Below, piece after piece: positions 1 to 12,319 of a stretch of 64,000 nucleotides of DNA; within the stretch, counting starts at the first letter, position 1; each line of letters opens with the position of its first letter. The stretch lies in the NCBI GenBank assembly GCA_021397835.1, contig JAJFZO010000094.1, positions 10,392,001 to 10,456,000 on the forward strand. The letters run 5' to 3'. The notes below the pieces were generated by a model that was not told where the DNA came from, did not search any database, and was given only the letters and a program-made list of their open reading frames with translations. A program made the translations under genes and the position numbers. This DNA is from Moringa oleifera. Taxonomy: Eukaryota; Streptophyta; Magnoliopsida; Brassicales; Moringaceae.

Positions 1-1037
1 TAACGGCAATCATACATCTATGTGCCCAGAAGAAGACAAGGTAGGTCCTGGTTTGCTTTCTTTCTTGGCATTAATTTCTCAGCTAGCAAATAGATAGATA
101 AGAACTTTGTTGAGTAGCTCTTGTATCTTAGTGCCCTGGTTCTGTGTTTTCTTGTTGAAGCTGAAGTATAGCCCCTCTTTTTCGTGATTATTTATTAACA
201 AAGCAGTAGGTTTCTTCTAGATTCAGAGAAATCAATAAGTGAAGTTGTTTCTGAAGCCCGAAATTTGGTTGAAATGTAGTACAGATGGTTGGCTTGAAGA
301 GGCCATATCCCTTCTCTCTGGATGATCCACCAGGCCTTTCTTTCCTCTGCAAAGTTCCTTCCATTGCTCATCATCCCAACAGTAGATTAGATGAAGCAAA
401 TCCACGCAGCATTAGAGGAGGCACATACAGCTATGAACCAGGAAACCCAAATTTCAGGTTAGCTTTCTTGCTCATTTCTTTTGTGCCTTCATCATCATGT
501 GCATCTTCCTTGTTACTAACTAGTTTTATGTTCACTTTGCAGCCTAACCCACTTCAGAGAAGGCCATTCACAGGCAACTTCCATGCCAGAGCCAAATTCA
601 AGGAGAAGTAAGAAAGACAACAGGGTTCTCGATGGAGATTTTCTCTCATTAGCCCCTCCCACAACTTCAGCATCTACAAGTACAAGCTTCAGGCCCACAT
701 CATCTCTTAATCCAGGCTACTACAATCATCAATATCCCAATTTTGAGCCACAGCCTCACCATGTAAGCTCAAACACACAATGCCGATGTCATATTTTCAC
801 TAATTCCATGTTAGTTCCATGATTTTATCTTGAATAAACTTGTTTCTACTGACTCAGTTGAAGACCAGAACAGATGGTTCAAGTATCGAGCCAGGGCCTA
901 GTGGATCAAACCAACATCAGGCTTATCACAGCTTCTTCCCAGCACCAAAGGAGCAAATTGACCAAGCAACAAGTAGTGAGACCAACTGTAGTGTTGGTGA
1001 AGTGAGGGAAAACGTTGATCTCAATTTGAAGTTGTAA
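1..1037 (+). CDS. EAR-motif nuclear protein, 3' part (SPL/SPEAR-like ending)
   Basis: Four in-phase exons can be joined: 1-40 (cut by the window edge, donor at 41), 285-457, 543-762 and 858-1037, ending in TAA. The visible part is about 200 residues, rich in Pro, Ser and Asn, with no enzyme domain. It ends in VDLNLKL, a DLNxxL/LxLxL-type EAR repression motif of the kind that recruits TOPLESS co-repressors. An FFP block followed by an acidic stretch precedes it, which recalls the C terminus of SPOROCYTELESS/NOZZLE and SPEAR proteins. Another conserved-looking block is GDFLSLAPPTT. The ATG at 285 is internal, because the reading frame continues from the upstream exon. The N-terminal part that would fix the family lies outside the window, so the family call is tentative, while the gene structure and EAR ending are firm. 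Confidence 0.6.
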
Positions 1038-1200
1038 ACGAAGGGAGGGGATTCCTTGTCCCTCCTTCATTAGTTGTCTTTTAAGACGCCTCTTGTTGTT
1101 CTGCTCTCTGAGACTGTGTTCTAAGATTATCTGTTCTTTGTCATTATTTCAATATACAAGTTTAGACTTGAGTGTTTGAGCTGGACCCTCAAATCAAATG
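1038..1200 (+). other. probable 3' UTR of the EAR-motif gene
   Basis: This stretch follows the TAA directly. It is T-rich, of mixed composition, and holds a pair of ATTTCAATATAC-like A/T blocks where polyadenylation could occur. The end point is a guess. Confidence 0.4.
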
Positions 1201-2200
1201 GTGGCCATGTGAGAGGGCAATGGATGATTTGGGTGTGGTTATGGTCTTTGGTGCTGATGCCATTTTCTGTTTCTGTTTTGCTGCTGCTTTGGTTGGTGCC
1301 TTGGCAGTGGGTCAGTCAAAGCTCTCGGATTGATTGGTAGCAAATTTTAGCATATCCACCTTAGGGATCTAACTATGCTTTGTCCTTCTTTGGTGCAGTC
1401 CCCAAATCCCTCTGTTAAACTTCATGACCATAGAGAAACCAGCTTTCTCCTCTCTTTTTTCTAATGATAATCATGGGGAAAGGGTCATGGGTAAGATTTG
1501 GTTGGAAGATATGAAGCTATTTGTCCTAAATAAGTGAATTCTCATTGAGGAATGGTTTTAAAGCAAGCCAATAAAGTCTCCAGATTTTCTTAGATGCAAT
1601 TATCACTTAAATTAATAGAGTAAAATTAACCCCCCGAATTATAGCATTATCATTGTTAAGTAAAACAAATTATTTTAAGCAAATAAAAATATTTTTTAAA
1701 ATTTAAATAATTATATATATTCATTAATTAATCATAATTAAACTTAAAATACGTATGACCTGAATTATTTTTGTTCAAATTTTTACATTATTTTAAAATA
1801 TATATTTTAAAAATAACTAAAATTAATTTTATTCTCGATTCATGTAACACATCATAATACTAAATATAATTTCAATCCAATCATATTTATCTAATAGTCA
1901 AATCTTATTTCATAATACTAAATATAATTTCAATCCAATCATATTTATCTAATAGTGAAATCTTACTTCTATGCGAGAAACAAACCCGCCAGTTAAGAAG
2001 ATTTTTAACTCTGCCCAACACGGACAGCCTTAAATTGAACACAAATAGACCGTCAGCTTTTGAACTCCATGCTTAATCACTGGGTTAATTCAATGATAAT
2101 TTATTATCCATGGTATTGACCTTGATTTATGACCCCAAAAAAAAAAAAAACACTAAAAGCTATGATTGGCAAACGATGATGTTTTGCTGTGGTCATTCAT
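1201..2200. other. intergenic stretch, AT-rich
   Basis: This lies between two converging genes. I see no gene in it. It is strongly AT-rich from about 1600 and contains the 58-bp tandem duplication listed separately. Confidence 0.6.
1853..1968. repeat. 58-bp tandem duplication, two copies
   Basis: Copies at 1853-1910 and 1911-1968 both start with CATAATACTAAATATAATTT and differ at only about two positions, so the duplication is recent or has been homogenised. Confidence 0.9.
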
Positions 2201-2409
2201 TCATAAAATTGGGGATGATAAATTTGGTTCCTACAAGAATATCTCAACTCAATAACAAGACCAATACCAATCCTCTGGTAACAATCCTCTTGCAGGTATG
2301 ATGCTCTACATAAAGTCAACCACAAAGATCCTATCAAAATATGAAAAATAAGAAGTCCCGCAAGAAAAGGCAACAACTTGGAAGGTAGCAATGCACAAAC
2401 TTGAAGGAT
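2200..2409 (-). other. probable NCL 3' UTR
   Basis: This is the non-coding continuation beyond the TAG at 2410-2412, of mixed composition before the AT-rich spacer begins. The end point is uncertain. Confidence 0.35.
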
Positions 2410-5400
2410 CTATGACCAGCCAAAGACATAATCAAGAACATAGACCAGTGCCAAGGAGAATGGATAAAGGATATAAGCCACCGAGCATGTCCAAAGGGGG
2501 AAGGTGGTGCGGAAACTGGCAAAGACGCCCATCACAATGCAGACAATAAGAATAACCAGCACTTCAGATGAGAAGTCCCATGTCAATCCCCTTGCATAAA
2601 CAAGTGCTAAGAAGACAGATAAACAGAGAACGTTGTTCATTGTTACTGCACCATAAAGCTGCAAAAGAAACTTCGAGATGAGGAAGTTCATAACACCACT
2701 AGCAGCAATCAGCAAACTATCATTCATGATGAGAAAATCATTATAACAATAATAGTAGACATTTCAGTCCTCAGTCATGAATCTTAAAACTCCCAAATTT
2801 GGAGCACTCTAGTCTAAGACCATCAGAAGATCAGCTACCAAAGATATTGGTTCTAGACGCAGGAAATTTGGGCTATTCACTATAGCATTTTCATAATTTC
2901 TTTCCCATTTAATTTTATTCAATGTTCTATTTTTTGTGGCTATTATTCAGCCACTTCAGATCAATCTTATACTGTCAAAATTTATCAATTCGAGTATACA
3001 GTACGATACTTACTCCATAAGAAACACAAATACAGACATACATACACACACTAACACAGAGAGACACATCCAATCAGGCTAAGTTAAATTGCTATGGTGC
3101 TTTAGATAAATCCAATAACTGATTTGATGACCAGTTAGCTAACATAATAGTAATCCTCCCAGATGACTTATCATCAACTTTAATCACAAAAAAGAAAAAA
3201 AAGATAAAAGTGAGGGAGAACTGAGAAACTGACCTCAGAGAATGTTAATGAGGCAGTCCTGAGCTTTTTGCGGCTCGCGAAAATAATAGCTGACACTGCT
3301 TCACTAGAGTTGGTAGCCAAAGGCAATGCAATAAATGAGATGAAAAAAGAAGGAATACTTGTTGCCTCTGAGAAGTTATCAACAGCATCAACCAGAGGAT
3401 CAGCAAATGCAGCAGCAATTAAAGTTCCCACCAACAACATAAGAACCGCCTTGAAGGAGATCCACTGTGGGTTTACAACTTCCTCAATAACCTCATCACT
3501 TTGATCCTCGGCTCCCAATAAAACATGCTCTCTCTTTGTTAGCTGCAGATAATTCCAAGTTGTATCAGCCTTAGTTATTAATTACAAGTGCGAGGTGACA
3601 TTGTTGCTTAACTTACCATGCGAAAATCATCGATAAATTTAAATGTTCGAGAACCATGATTACTAAAACCAGCACCAGCTCGCTTTGCCTCATTAATCCA
3701 TTTTGTGATACCATTAATGAACTCGTTCACATCAACATTATCATCATTAGAGACATCAAAATCTGCCATTACTTTATTCACTGCGTCATCCTTATCCAAG
3801 TCAATCTCTTCGAAACGGATTCCTATGATCAGTGCTTTGAGTTCAGCCCTTGAAAGATGATCATCATGATTCTCATCAATTGTATCAAACAACCTGTGAT
3901 GGTATCCATTAGAAAGCCAAAAAGTATGAGAGTATTTAATAAAAGTGGGAGGAGTTACTGAGAAAACTAGAATTCTTTCCCAAGGTCAAGAAAACAAAAC
4001 CAACTTTTTAATGATGGCTCTATCTGGTTCACCATCATCAGTCAGAAGTCTTCCCAGAGCATGCTGCTTCAAATGTCTCAAAATTCCTGATATGACATGC
4101 TTGTGCTTCACATAAGCAATTCGCCTCCTCTGGATCCAAGGCTGGAAGACCTACAAAACATGTATGAAAGAAAAGTCAAGCAGAAACAACTATGCCAAAT
4201 TCAAGTTGGCAAAACAGAAAAATATATTACCAACTGGGCTGTGTATTTAAGGGGAAAAAAAGTGTCACCATCTTGCTTTATTTTAGAAGATTCCATAGCT
4301 TAATGCCGTAGACCATAGTTGCTAAGTACAGATTATGCAGAGAAAAGACCCCTACTGAGAGGTCAATGTAGAGAACTTGCCACCAAAATTATACATACTA
4401 CAGGTCAAGATGAGCTGATTTACCATTCCAATGCTCAGATTTCAACGGGTCCATTCATGAGGAAAAGGTTTAATCAATGGCCTATATAAGGTAATATGAA
4501 AACATCTATAGTGATTATAACAATTTACCAGTGGAATGATAATTTACAAGCCACAAAATCTCAAAACTTATATTTGTTATCATACACAAAACCAAAAGGC
4601 AGACAAAACATTTGGCTACAAGAAATTTCACATCAACTGTACAAGTTATATGCTTCAAGGTCCAGCATTTAAAGGGATCTGGAAAGGGTCTGTTCATTGG
4701 TAACTCAAATCCGTAACTAAAGCTCTTAAAAGATAAAAGTAAAAGTAGACCTCATGCCTTGAGAATGCCTAGATCTAAGTGCCAGAATGAATGGTCTACT
4801 TCTAAATTCAATCATAAGTCACAATGTATAGTATCGCCCACCATTCTTCATGATATCCATGCGAGGAGCTCTAGCAACTAAACATTATAATGCAGCTTAA
4901 CCTAATCTAGGTACTATAAGTAGGCCATAACTCTTCCTTTTGCACATCAAGGAAACCCATCAACATGCACGAAATCAGAAAACAGCATCTCGAGGTGGAA
5001 AAAAACCAGATAATGAACAAAGTCCTAATTTGGTTTCACACACTATCAATATATTATTATTATCAGAAAAGTCCCTTAAGGTTTCCAATTAAACAACATT
5101 GCGGGCAGTTGACTAACAAAAAGACACATAAAAGAATATATCATAATGCACGATGCTCTATTGCTGCATGAAAATATTATTACCTGATAAAGGCAATAAG
5201 AAACCAGCATCAGGACAGATATTATAAGTGCAATCAACACGGCCAAATGTCTTCCTGATGTTGAATTTAGGATTTGTGGTAATTGAACAACAATAAATGG
5301 GATAATAGATATCGCCATAATTCTTGCGGCATAACAAGTCCAAATATCAGTACTAACACCAGTACCTGCAAGAATTGAGAATATTTTGGGTAAGAAATAA

Positions 5401-7976
5401 ACCTAAAAAGAATTTAATCAGACTTTTCAATAATGTTGATTCAAACTAGAATCACTAGGAAAACGATGTCGAAAGACATACCATCACTAAGACTGCTAAT
5501 TAATAGGAATACTTACTACACATTCTCACTTCACATGAAAAATTATGAAGAGCTAGTGTAGAATATAATAATGAAGTTTGAAAGAAATCATCATAACAAA
5601 TATAGGTAGAGTTACAGACCAGTTAAACTGAACCCTCGTGTATTTTGTCCATCAACAGCCATTGAGTCAACAATGTCACACTTGCCAACAACCACACAGG
5701 ATCCCCATATTATGGTAAGGAGCATGACAGTTGACCCAGCTAGCAAACCCATTCCAACTGAGACCTGACTTTGAGCAGTTTCTTTAGTTCCAGAAAGTCC
5801 AGATACTGTACAAAACAAATGAGTTAATTGGAGGCAATATAAGACAACCAAATGAGTAGCCAACACACAACCATTGGAACTGGAAGAGGTGGGGAAGCAG
5901 GAAACAGTCCATTTCAAAGATGTATGCTTGTCAGATGCTCCAAGAGAAAAGAGTGGAATGAGAAGCATAAAAACTAAAGAAATCAGAAACAATTTTTACA
6001 GCCAAAATCACAAGGTAGCAAGTAACTGGTGCACATTATTAATCCGCATAAAAAACCAGTTAATTATTTCATTTTATCATAGCTTGATCATTTCTTAATT
6101 CATCTTGTCTGACAATTCCAGATAATTTTCTTAGCAGTAAAATCAGGCACATCTTAATGAAACCCACTTCCATGATTAAAAGATTAAACAGGCAGGAACA
6201 ACTCTGGAGGGCAATGCAAAGACATTTGGCAGATTGTCATGCAAAGATGCACAAGAAAGGCCAAAGAAGCAACAAAGACATTCCACATGATACTAAACAT
6301 GTGATCATAATTGATGTAAAATTTCTAGATTACACAAAAGATAGAAGGGGAAAAAAAAAAAGGAATCCACAATCAGACAGACATGTTCCCGTATGAAAGA
6401 AAGAGAAGACAGAGTCTGCTTTTACAGCTATCAAACCATTTAAGGGAGAAGGAAATTGACAACAAAATCTCAACAGTCTAAATCTATACTGACACAGAGT
6501 TGTGTTTATAGTGAGCTCGGAATGTTCCCTCTGAAACTGGATTTAAATGTGATGGAGAAAACTTACTCTCAGTAGAGACTTTAGATGGCATTTAAGTGCA
6601 GTCAAGTAAAACTAGATACTTTAGTATATGATGTTAAGGCAGGCCATTATTACAACCGAATCAAGTACAGTCAATTGGGGTAAAAACTCCAATAATCAAG
6701 AGTATTATCTCCTAATTTGACTAAATATAAATTTTAATAGCTCATTCGGTTCTTCCACCTGGAGTTAAACTCATTTGTGTCTTATAAGAAAATATAGGTG
6801 CGGCAGAATGGAACTATTTTCAGTTAAATAATGAAAGTTAGGTACGACAGAATTAAAACAATGTGGATATATTACAAGGTCAAAGAGACGAGAAACTTGA
6901 TTCTAGAAAGAACTACGTTAAAATTCGATTTTAAATACAGCTACGTTAAGATTAGGTTTTGATGCATTAATTGTTCAAATTTCATAGGAGTAATGAGAGT
7001 ATACAACAGTGCATCTTTCCATTGAACTTACACATAGCTTGCCTTTTGTTTTTTTTTTTTTGTTTAGGGGGGGGGGGAGGGGGAGAGGGGGGTGTAATAC
7101 TTCATGCTTTGTCTCATTCTGCAACTACCTGCAGCCTGATCACATATCACTTCTCACTGAAGTGAACAGAAAACTAAATCTACATTTCAACTCCCAATCT
7201 AGGGTCTAAGGGCATAGCAAGATTTGATTAGACTCCACCCTATTTCTTCTCCATTTTTAATGTCAGCAAAACAAACTACACGAAATTCTAAGATCCAAAT
7301 CTTTTCCTTTTTATCCAATTTCTGACGGACCAAACAGACTTGTGTGGCACTGTATTTTTAATTCCCTCCGTTGTATTTTGGCTTAGCTTTTTTAATTAAT
7401 TTGTTTTCTTATTTAAACAGAGGATAACTCACGGCTTTCTTTTGTTCCCTTCCCCTTTCAGCTTCTCATCATCCAAACAGCCAGGCCAGGAGTAATGAAC
7501 AGATTAAATTCCTAGATAAAACAGACATAGATTTCAAAACTCCAAGTTAAAGGATGAGTACCTAAGATAAGCATTGCATCAGGAAGCGCCCCGAGAATGG
7601 GGAGGAACAAGCCGCCGACGATTCCGGGCCCCATGATCTCGAGCAAGAGTTCGCTGCCGTTGGATAAATACGTTGCAGCCACGTACATGAGGTACCCATA
7701 GACTAATATGAGGAACAGGTTGCCAACGGCAGTGGTGGTGCAGGGCAAGAACCCGTAGGTCTGCTCGCAGGAACCCTCCTGCACACCTGACAACCAAGAA
7801 GACGAAGTGACGGGCTCGATGAGGAGTGAGAGGTGGTCCCCTCCCTGCCGATCCTGCAAGCCATGGAGACCGTCCGAGATCAGATCGGTAGATGACAAAC
7901 GGCTGGCGATAAAGCGGCCATGGGCACTGGAGCAGATAATAAGGAAGAAAAAGAACAAGAAGGGTCTGCTAAACAT
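2410..7976 (-). CDS. NCL: Sodium/calcium exchanger NCL (EF-hand Na+/Ca2+ exchanger-like)
   Basis: Seven exons join in phase: 7562-7976, 5620-5805, 5184-5365, 4005-4150, 3617-3893, 3234-3542 and 2410-2658 (stop TAG). They give 587 residues, about the length of Arabidopsis NCL. The protein starts with a hydrophobic signal-like segment (residues 1-20). About five membrane helices carrying the alpha-1 repeat follow (NGSELL at 106-111, GALPDAML at 129-136). A cytosolic region then holds two EF-hands with loops D316-E327 and D356-E367. About five more helices carry alpha-2 (PLATNSSEAV from 476). Both alpha repeats and two complete Ca2+-binding loops are intact. The family exchanges Na+ and Ca2+ across internal or plasma membranes and affects salt tolerance. 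The ATG at 7976 is the only start that gives the signal segment. Intron 1 is about 1.76 kb. Confidence 0.95.
7067..7092 (+). other. G-run, potential G-quadruplex, in NCL intron 1
   Basis: The plus strand shows eleven G, A, five G, AGA, then six G, directly after a long T-run. NCL is read from the minus strand, so its pre-mRNA carries the C-rich version and the G-rich strand is the template. Confidence 0.7.
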
Positions 7977-8170
7977 GGCTTTGGTTCAAGCTCGTGTCAG
8001 ATTAAATGGAATTACCACTTGGAAACACACCTATCATGTACCTATAAATAAGGTATTGGATATTCAGGGATATCGACTCTGTGAGCACAGATTATGTTGA
8101 GAGAGACAGGGAGAGAGAGAAGCTCAGTGACTGAGTGTCTGAAGCGCGTATGTACTGTAGGGAGGACGAT
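7977..8170 (-). promoter_or_regulatory. NCL 5' leader with CT repeat
   Basis: Upstream of the ATG the sense (minus) strand reads as CT-rich, shown as GAGAGA runs at about 8099-8122 on the plus strand. No in-frame extension of the protein is visible. The transcription start is not certain. Confidence 0.45.
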
Positions 8171-11100
8171 TGATATGGTACGGGAAAGCAGGGGAGGGCT
8201 GTGAAGGAGCCCACGCGGCACGATGATGATCCGATCATTTTCTTCTTTCCCATTTTGTCCCTCATTTTCTGGCCTATTATGAGCTATCTTTGGGGAGTTA
8301 ATTGGGTTTTCACTTATTTCTTAAAAAGGAAATAGCATGATACTGTGGATATTTTATAGTAGTAAGGCATGAAAAGTAGATGTTATTCCGAATTTCAGCC
8401 CTGTCATAAACATTAAATTATCAATTATAAAACTATGGAAAATAAAAAATAGAAAAAAGAGAAAAAAAAGTAATTAATTAAAAATATCATATTTTTTTAA
8501 TAATCAGGCAAGATGTGTGTCACAATGAGGGGGAAGTATGAGGTATTTAAGTAATTTACGAGACATCGAGGGGTAGTTGTCAGAAAGACCCCGACATTGG
8601 ATTTGGAGCAATGCCGGCGAGCGGATAGGGCAATCTACATATGGACACGTGTAGGTGGCTTGAGGAACAGAAATTCATCGGTTCAAACGAGTGGCGACGA
8701 GTTAGCGCGTTGACTGCCAGAAAATCTAAAATAGATTGACACGTGGATTTAATTAATGAGAAAAGAAAAAAAGAAATCCTAATTGATTAATTTGATTTTA
8801 TTCAAAAAATAAATAAAATTGGTAGATGAAATCTAAAGTTGGTATGATAATTGAGTTTATTTGACTTGATTAATTACAAATACGTTAAATTACAGTTATG
8901 GACAACTCTTTAAAGGGTATGCCGACATGGAGAGGAAGATCATCAGCTGTCTATACTGGAATTAGAAAATTATTGATTAAATAATTATAATATAAAATTA
9001 GGGAAATCAACCAAATTATTTATTATAAGTATAAATTGACAACCCGGGATTTGTTGAATGAAAGGGGGAGGGGATATTAGTCAATTGGTCACGGGCCATG
9101 CTTCCTTTAATGGTCGGTGCATCAAGCTTTGATGAGATATATATTAAAGATTGAAAAAAAAATAAACTTAATTTAAGAATTTTTTTCTTTTTTTTAATTT
9201 TTAGTATAAAAATTAGCTATGTCTTGTTTATAATCTTTATGTGCAAGCAATTAATTAAAAATAAATTACAATTTCTGATTTTATTTCAACCAATTACAAA
9301 AATCATATGCAATTGATCAATTTTGATTGCTAAATAATTGAAAATCAATAGAGCATTTGGTTTTGTTTGGTATAATTATTTTATAAATAAAAATATGATA
9401 TTTTTATTTAAATATCAAAACCCATTTAAGGTAAGATCACTTCTATATATATAGTATGATAAATTCAAAAAAAATATTAATTTTAAAATATAATTTTTGT
9501 GAACACCATTAATTTTATTTTTTGAAAATATCAAAATTTTGTCTCCCATTAGTTTGCCTCCTATGACCGAAGCAATTTCTTGAGAAAAATTTAAATAATA
9601 TTTTAAATTAATATTAATGTTTACATGAAGATTTTTTGCTAACAAAAAACTTTAATGATTAATTTATCATTTTTGTGATAAATTGCTAATATAATTAAAT
9701 ATATATTGCAATCCAATTGGGTGTGCAATTATTTGTATTCAATTAATGCAATCATGGTCAATGAAAGTTTGTTTGAATTTGTGATCTTATCTTGACAGGC
9801 AATTTAAAGTAACATCATGCTGTATTTTTAATTTGATGTAACCGCATAAAATATTGTTTTTTCTTGAAAATTAATTAAATGATTGACCACCAAATTAGGG
9901 TGATCACCAAATTATAAATTAATTGTGAAATTTATATATTCACATGGAACATTTGTATTTAATTAAAAAATAATAGTATGACTATGGAATTATTTAATAA
10001 TTATTAATGATATCAATTACTTGTTAATAGTAGAGTTGGTAGCATAGTCTATCGCATGATTTCATTGTGTAATAATAAAAATATATTAAAAAAAGATTCA
10101 TTTTTTTTAAAAATTTTTTGACATTGATGCACTTTATTATGCACTTTATTAAAAGGTTTATATTTTGTTTAATAGGGATTAATAATTCATAAATGTAGTG
10201 ATTAATAAGCTGACGGCCCATGGGGACATCAAAAGGTCAAGTCTATCCACCTCTCGTATTTTTTTTTAAAGTTTATGTTATTTTTTTCAAACTTAACTAT
10301 TTTTTAAATTCTTAAAATTTAAAAATCCACATGTTTTTTAGTTATTTTTTAGAAAATTAAAAATTAATTTCAAATATTTCTTCAAATCTATAATATTCAA
10401 ATTGACTTTTGATTAAGTTTGAAAGAAACATTTATGAATGAAAAAATATACCACAATTTTTTACGACCAATTTAGAGGTCATTATGAGGCTCAATTTAGT
10501 TTAAAATAATAATTAAAAATTTTATTTTTTTTAATTTTTAAAAATGGGTAAAATAAAATATAAATTAATACTTTGAATAATTTTTATATTTTATTAATTT
10601 TAAATAATAAAAATAAATTAAGTTTTAGCTCGTTACTTTTTATAATTCAAATTGATCTTGTTTCATAGTTTATTGAGCTATGATTTTGGATTATCCAAGT
10701 CAGCCCATGACTAATCTGAAAAATTAGACCACTAATTAAAGGTTATCAAGTGGTGGAGCCAGCTTCGAAGGGTGAACACTGAAGAGCCCATCCAATCAAG
10801 GGAGCCCATGAAAAGCTCATTAAAAGAAGAATATAAGATTTAAATCCAAATAGTAAAAATTAGGGTAAAATTTTAATAATTTTTTTTTGCTTATTTTATG
10901 TTATTAATCAAATTTTTATATTTAAAAAATAATAAATCAAATTTTGTTTTAGTTATTTGATCTGAATTGAATTTTATAAAAAAGTTTAAAAATTAAAAAA
11001 AATTGAATTAAAGATCTTATTTTGACTTAAATATGTAAAAAAATATTCAATTTATCCTCACAAAAATTTTTAAATTTTTTTCTAAGTACTGAAAATATAT

Positions 11101-11850
11101 TTTTTATTTTATATTATTAAAAATTTAAAAATTAATCAAAATAAATTTTATATAAATATTCAAATTTAACAAGTGATATAAAATAAAGTAAATAATTCAT
11201 TTAACTTATATTTTTAGATATTTTAATGCCAAAAAATTTTTAATTTTTTATAATCATTTAAGTTAAAATATAATTTAAATCAAATTAAAATTTAATTTAT
11301 TATTTTTTAAATATAAATATTTGATTGATAATATGAAATAAATATTAAGATTTTATAAAATATTTATTTTAAAAATTATTATGATTGAAAATGAGAAACA
11401 AAAATAAACATAAGTAACCAAATAACCCAAATATCTTTTTCATTAAGGTTGCTCCGTCAAAATATAAAGTGTCCAAAAATCAATCAGATTGCAAAATTTT
11501 CATCCATGAACCAAATATCCTAAAATCATGCAAACTGTACCAATCTCTAACTAAAATTTGGAAGCATTTATTAAAAAATAATAATATGATTGAATTTGAA
11601 AATCAAATTTAATTAACAGTTAATTAATATTTATATTATAAAATTGGAAAATCTCTAAATGTTAAATAATTGTTTATAATGATGTGCAAAAAAATCAATT
11701 GACCCAATACAAATCAGATTATATTTTAATATCCAAACTACTAAACAGATCTTGCAGATCTCCAGGAAACTCGTCTCTGGATTTGGGAATGAGAACTAAA
11801 CAAACAGAAAGAAGAAACAAAAAGGAGGCAGAAAGGAGATTAAAAATATG
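8171..11850. other. intergenic stretch, AT-rich
   Basis: Apart from the G-box region near 8.65-8.75 kb I see no gene. From about 9.1 kb it is extremely AT-rich with many A and T homopolymers, and short open frames here are chance. A 12-base motif (TGCACTTTATTA) is repeated twice at about 10127-10150. Confidence 0.6.
8646..8745 (-). promoter_or_regulatory. two G-box/ABRE-type sites upstream of NCL
   Basis: CACGTG occurs at 8646-8651 and again at 8740-8745 (GACACGTGG), about 670 and 770 bases upstream of the NCL start codon. W-box-type TTGAC cores lie near 8710 and 8736. Such ACGT-core pairs are typical of ABA or stress-responsive promoters. A role in NCL control is inference. Confidence 0.45.
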
Positions 11851-12051
11851 TGGAGGAATGAAAGATTAATCATCAGCTGCGTTACAGACAGTATCTTCTT
11901 GCATGAATCCCAATACAACCACACGGCTCCAAAAGAACGAAAAAGAAACCAACCCACTTTGTTTTCCTCTCCCAATAATTAATTCCAAAAAATAATTAAT
12001 CATAAAAATTAAGGAAGAAGAACATGTTATCCCTCTAAAATTAGCAAGATA

Positions 12052-12083
12052 AAGAAGAAGAAGAAGAAGAAGAAGAAGAAGAA
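12052..12083. repeat. (AAG)n microsatellite
   Basis: About ten AAG units lie downstream of the bZIP gene, in its probable 3' UTR or just past it. Confidence 0.95.
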
Positions 12084-12289
12084 AAATCCCAACAAATTAA
12101 CAGCAGCAGCAGCGCACTGAAGAATGGAAAAAAGAATTAATGTTGTTGGTCACACAGCTACAGAGATCTTGTCATGGAGGGCCCCCACGCAGAAAGGAAG
12201 CTTTGTACTCCAGCTCTCACGCAACTTGGGCAAAACATCACGTGAAAGCTCTTTCAGGTTAGCCGATCAATGCCACCCACATCTCTCAT

Positions 12290-12317
12290 CATCTCTCTCT
12301 CTCTCTCTCTCTCTCTG
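12290..12317. repeat. (CT)n microsatellite
   Basis: A run of CT units sits immediately 3' of the bZIP stop codon, so it lies in the 3' UTR, where the mRNA would read GA. Confidence 0.95.
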
Positions 12318-12319
12318 TG

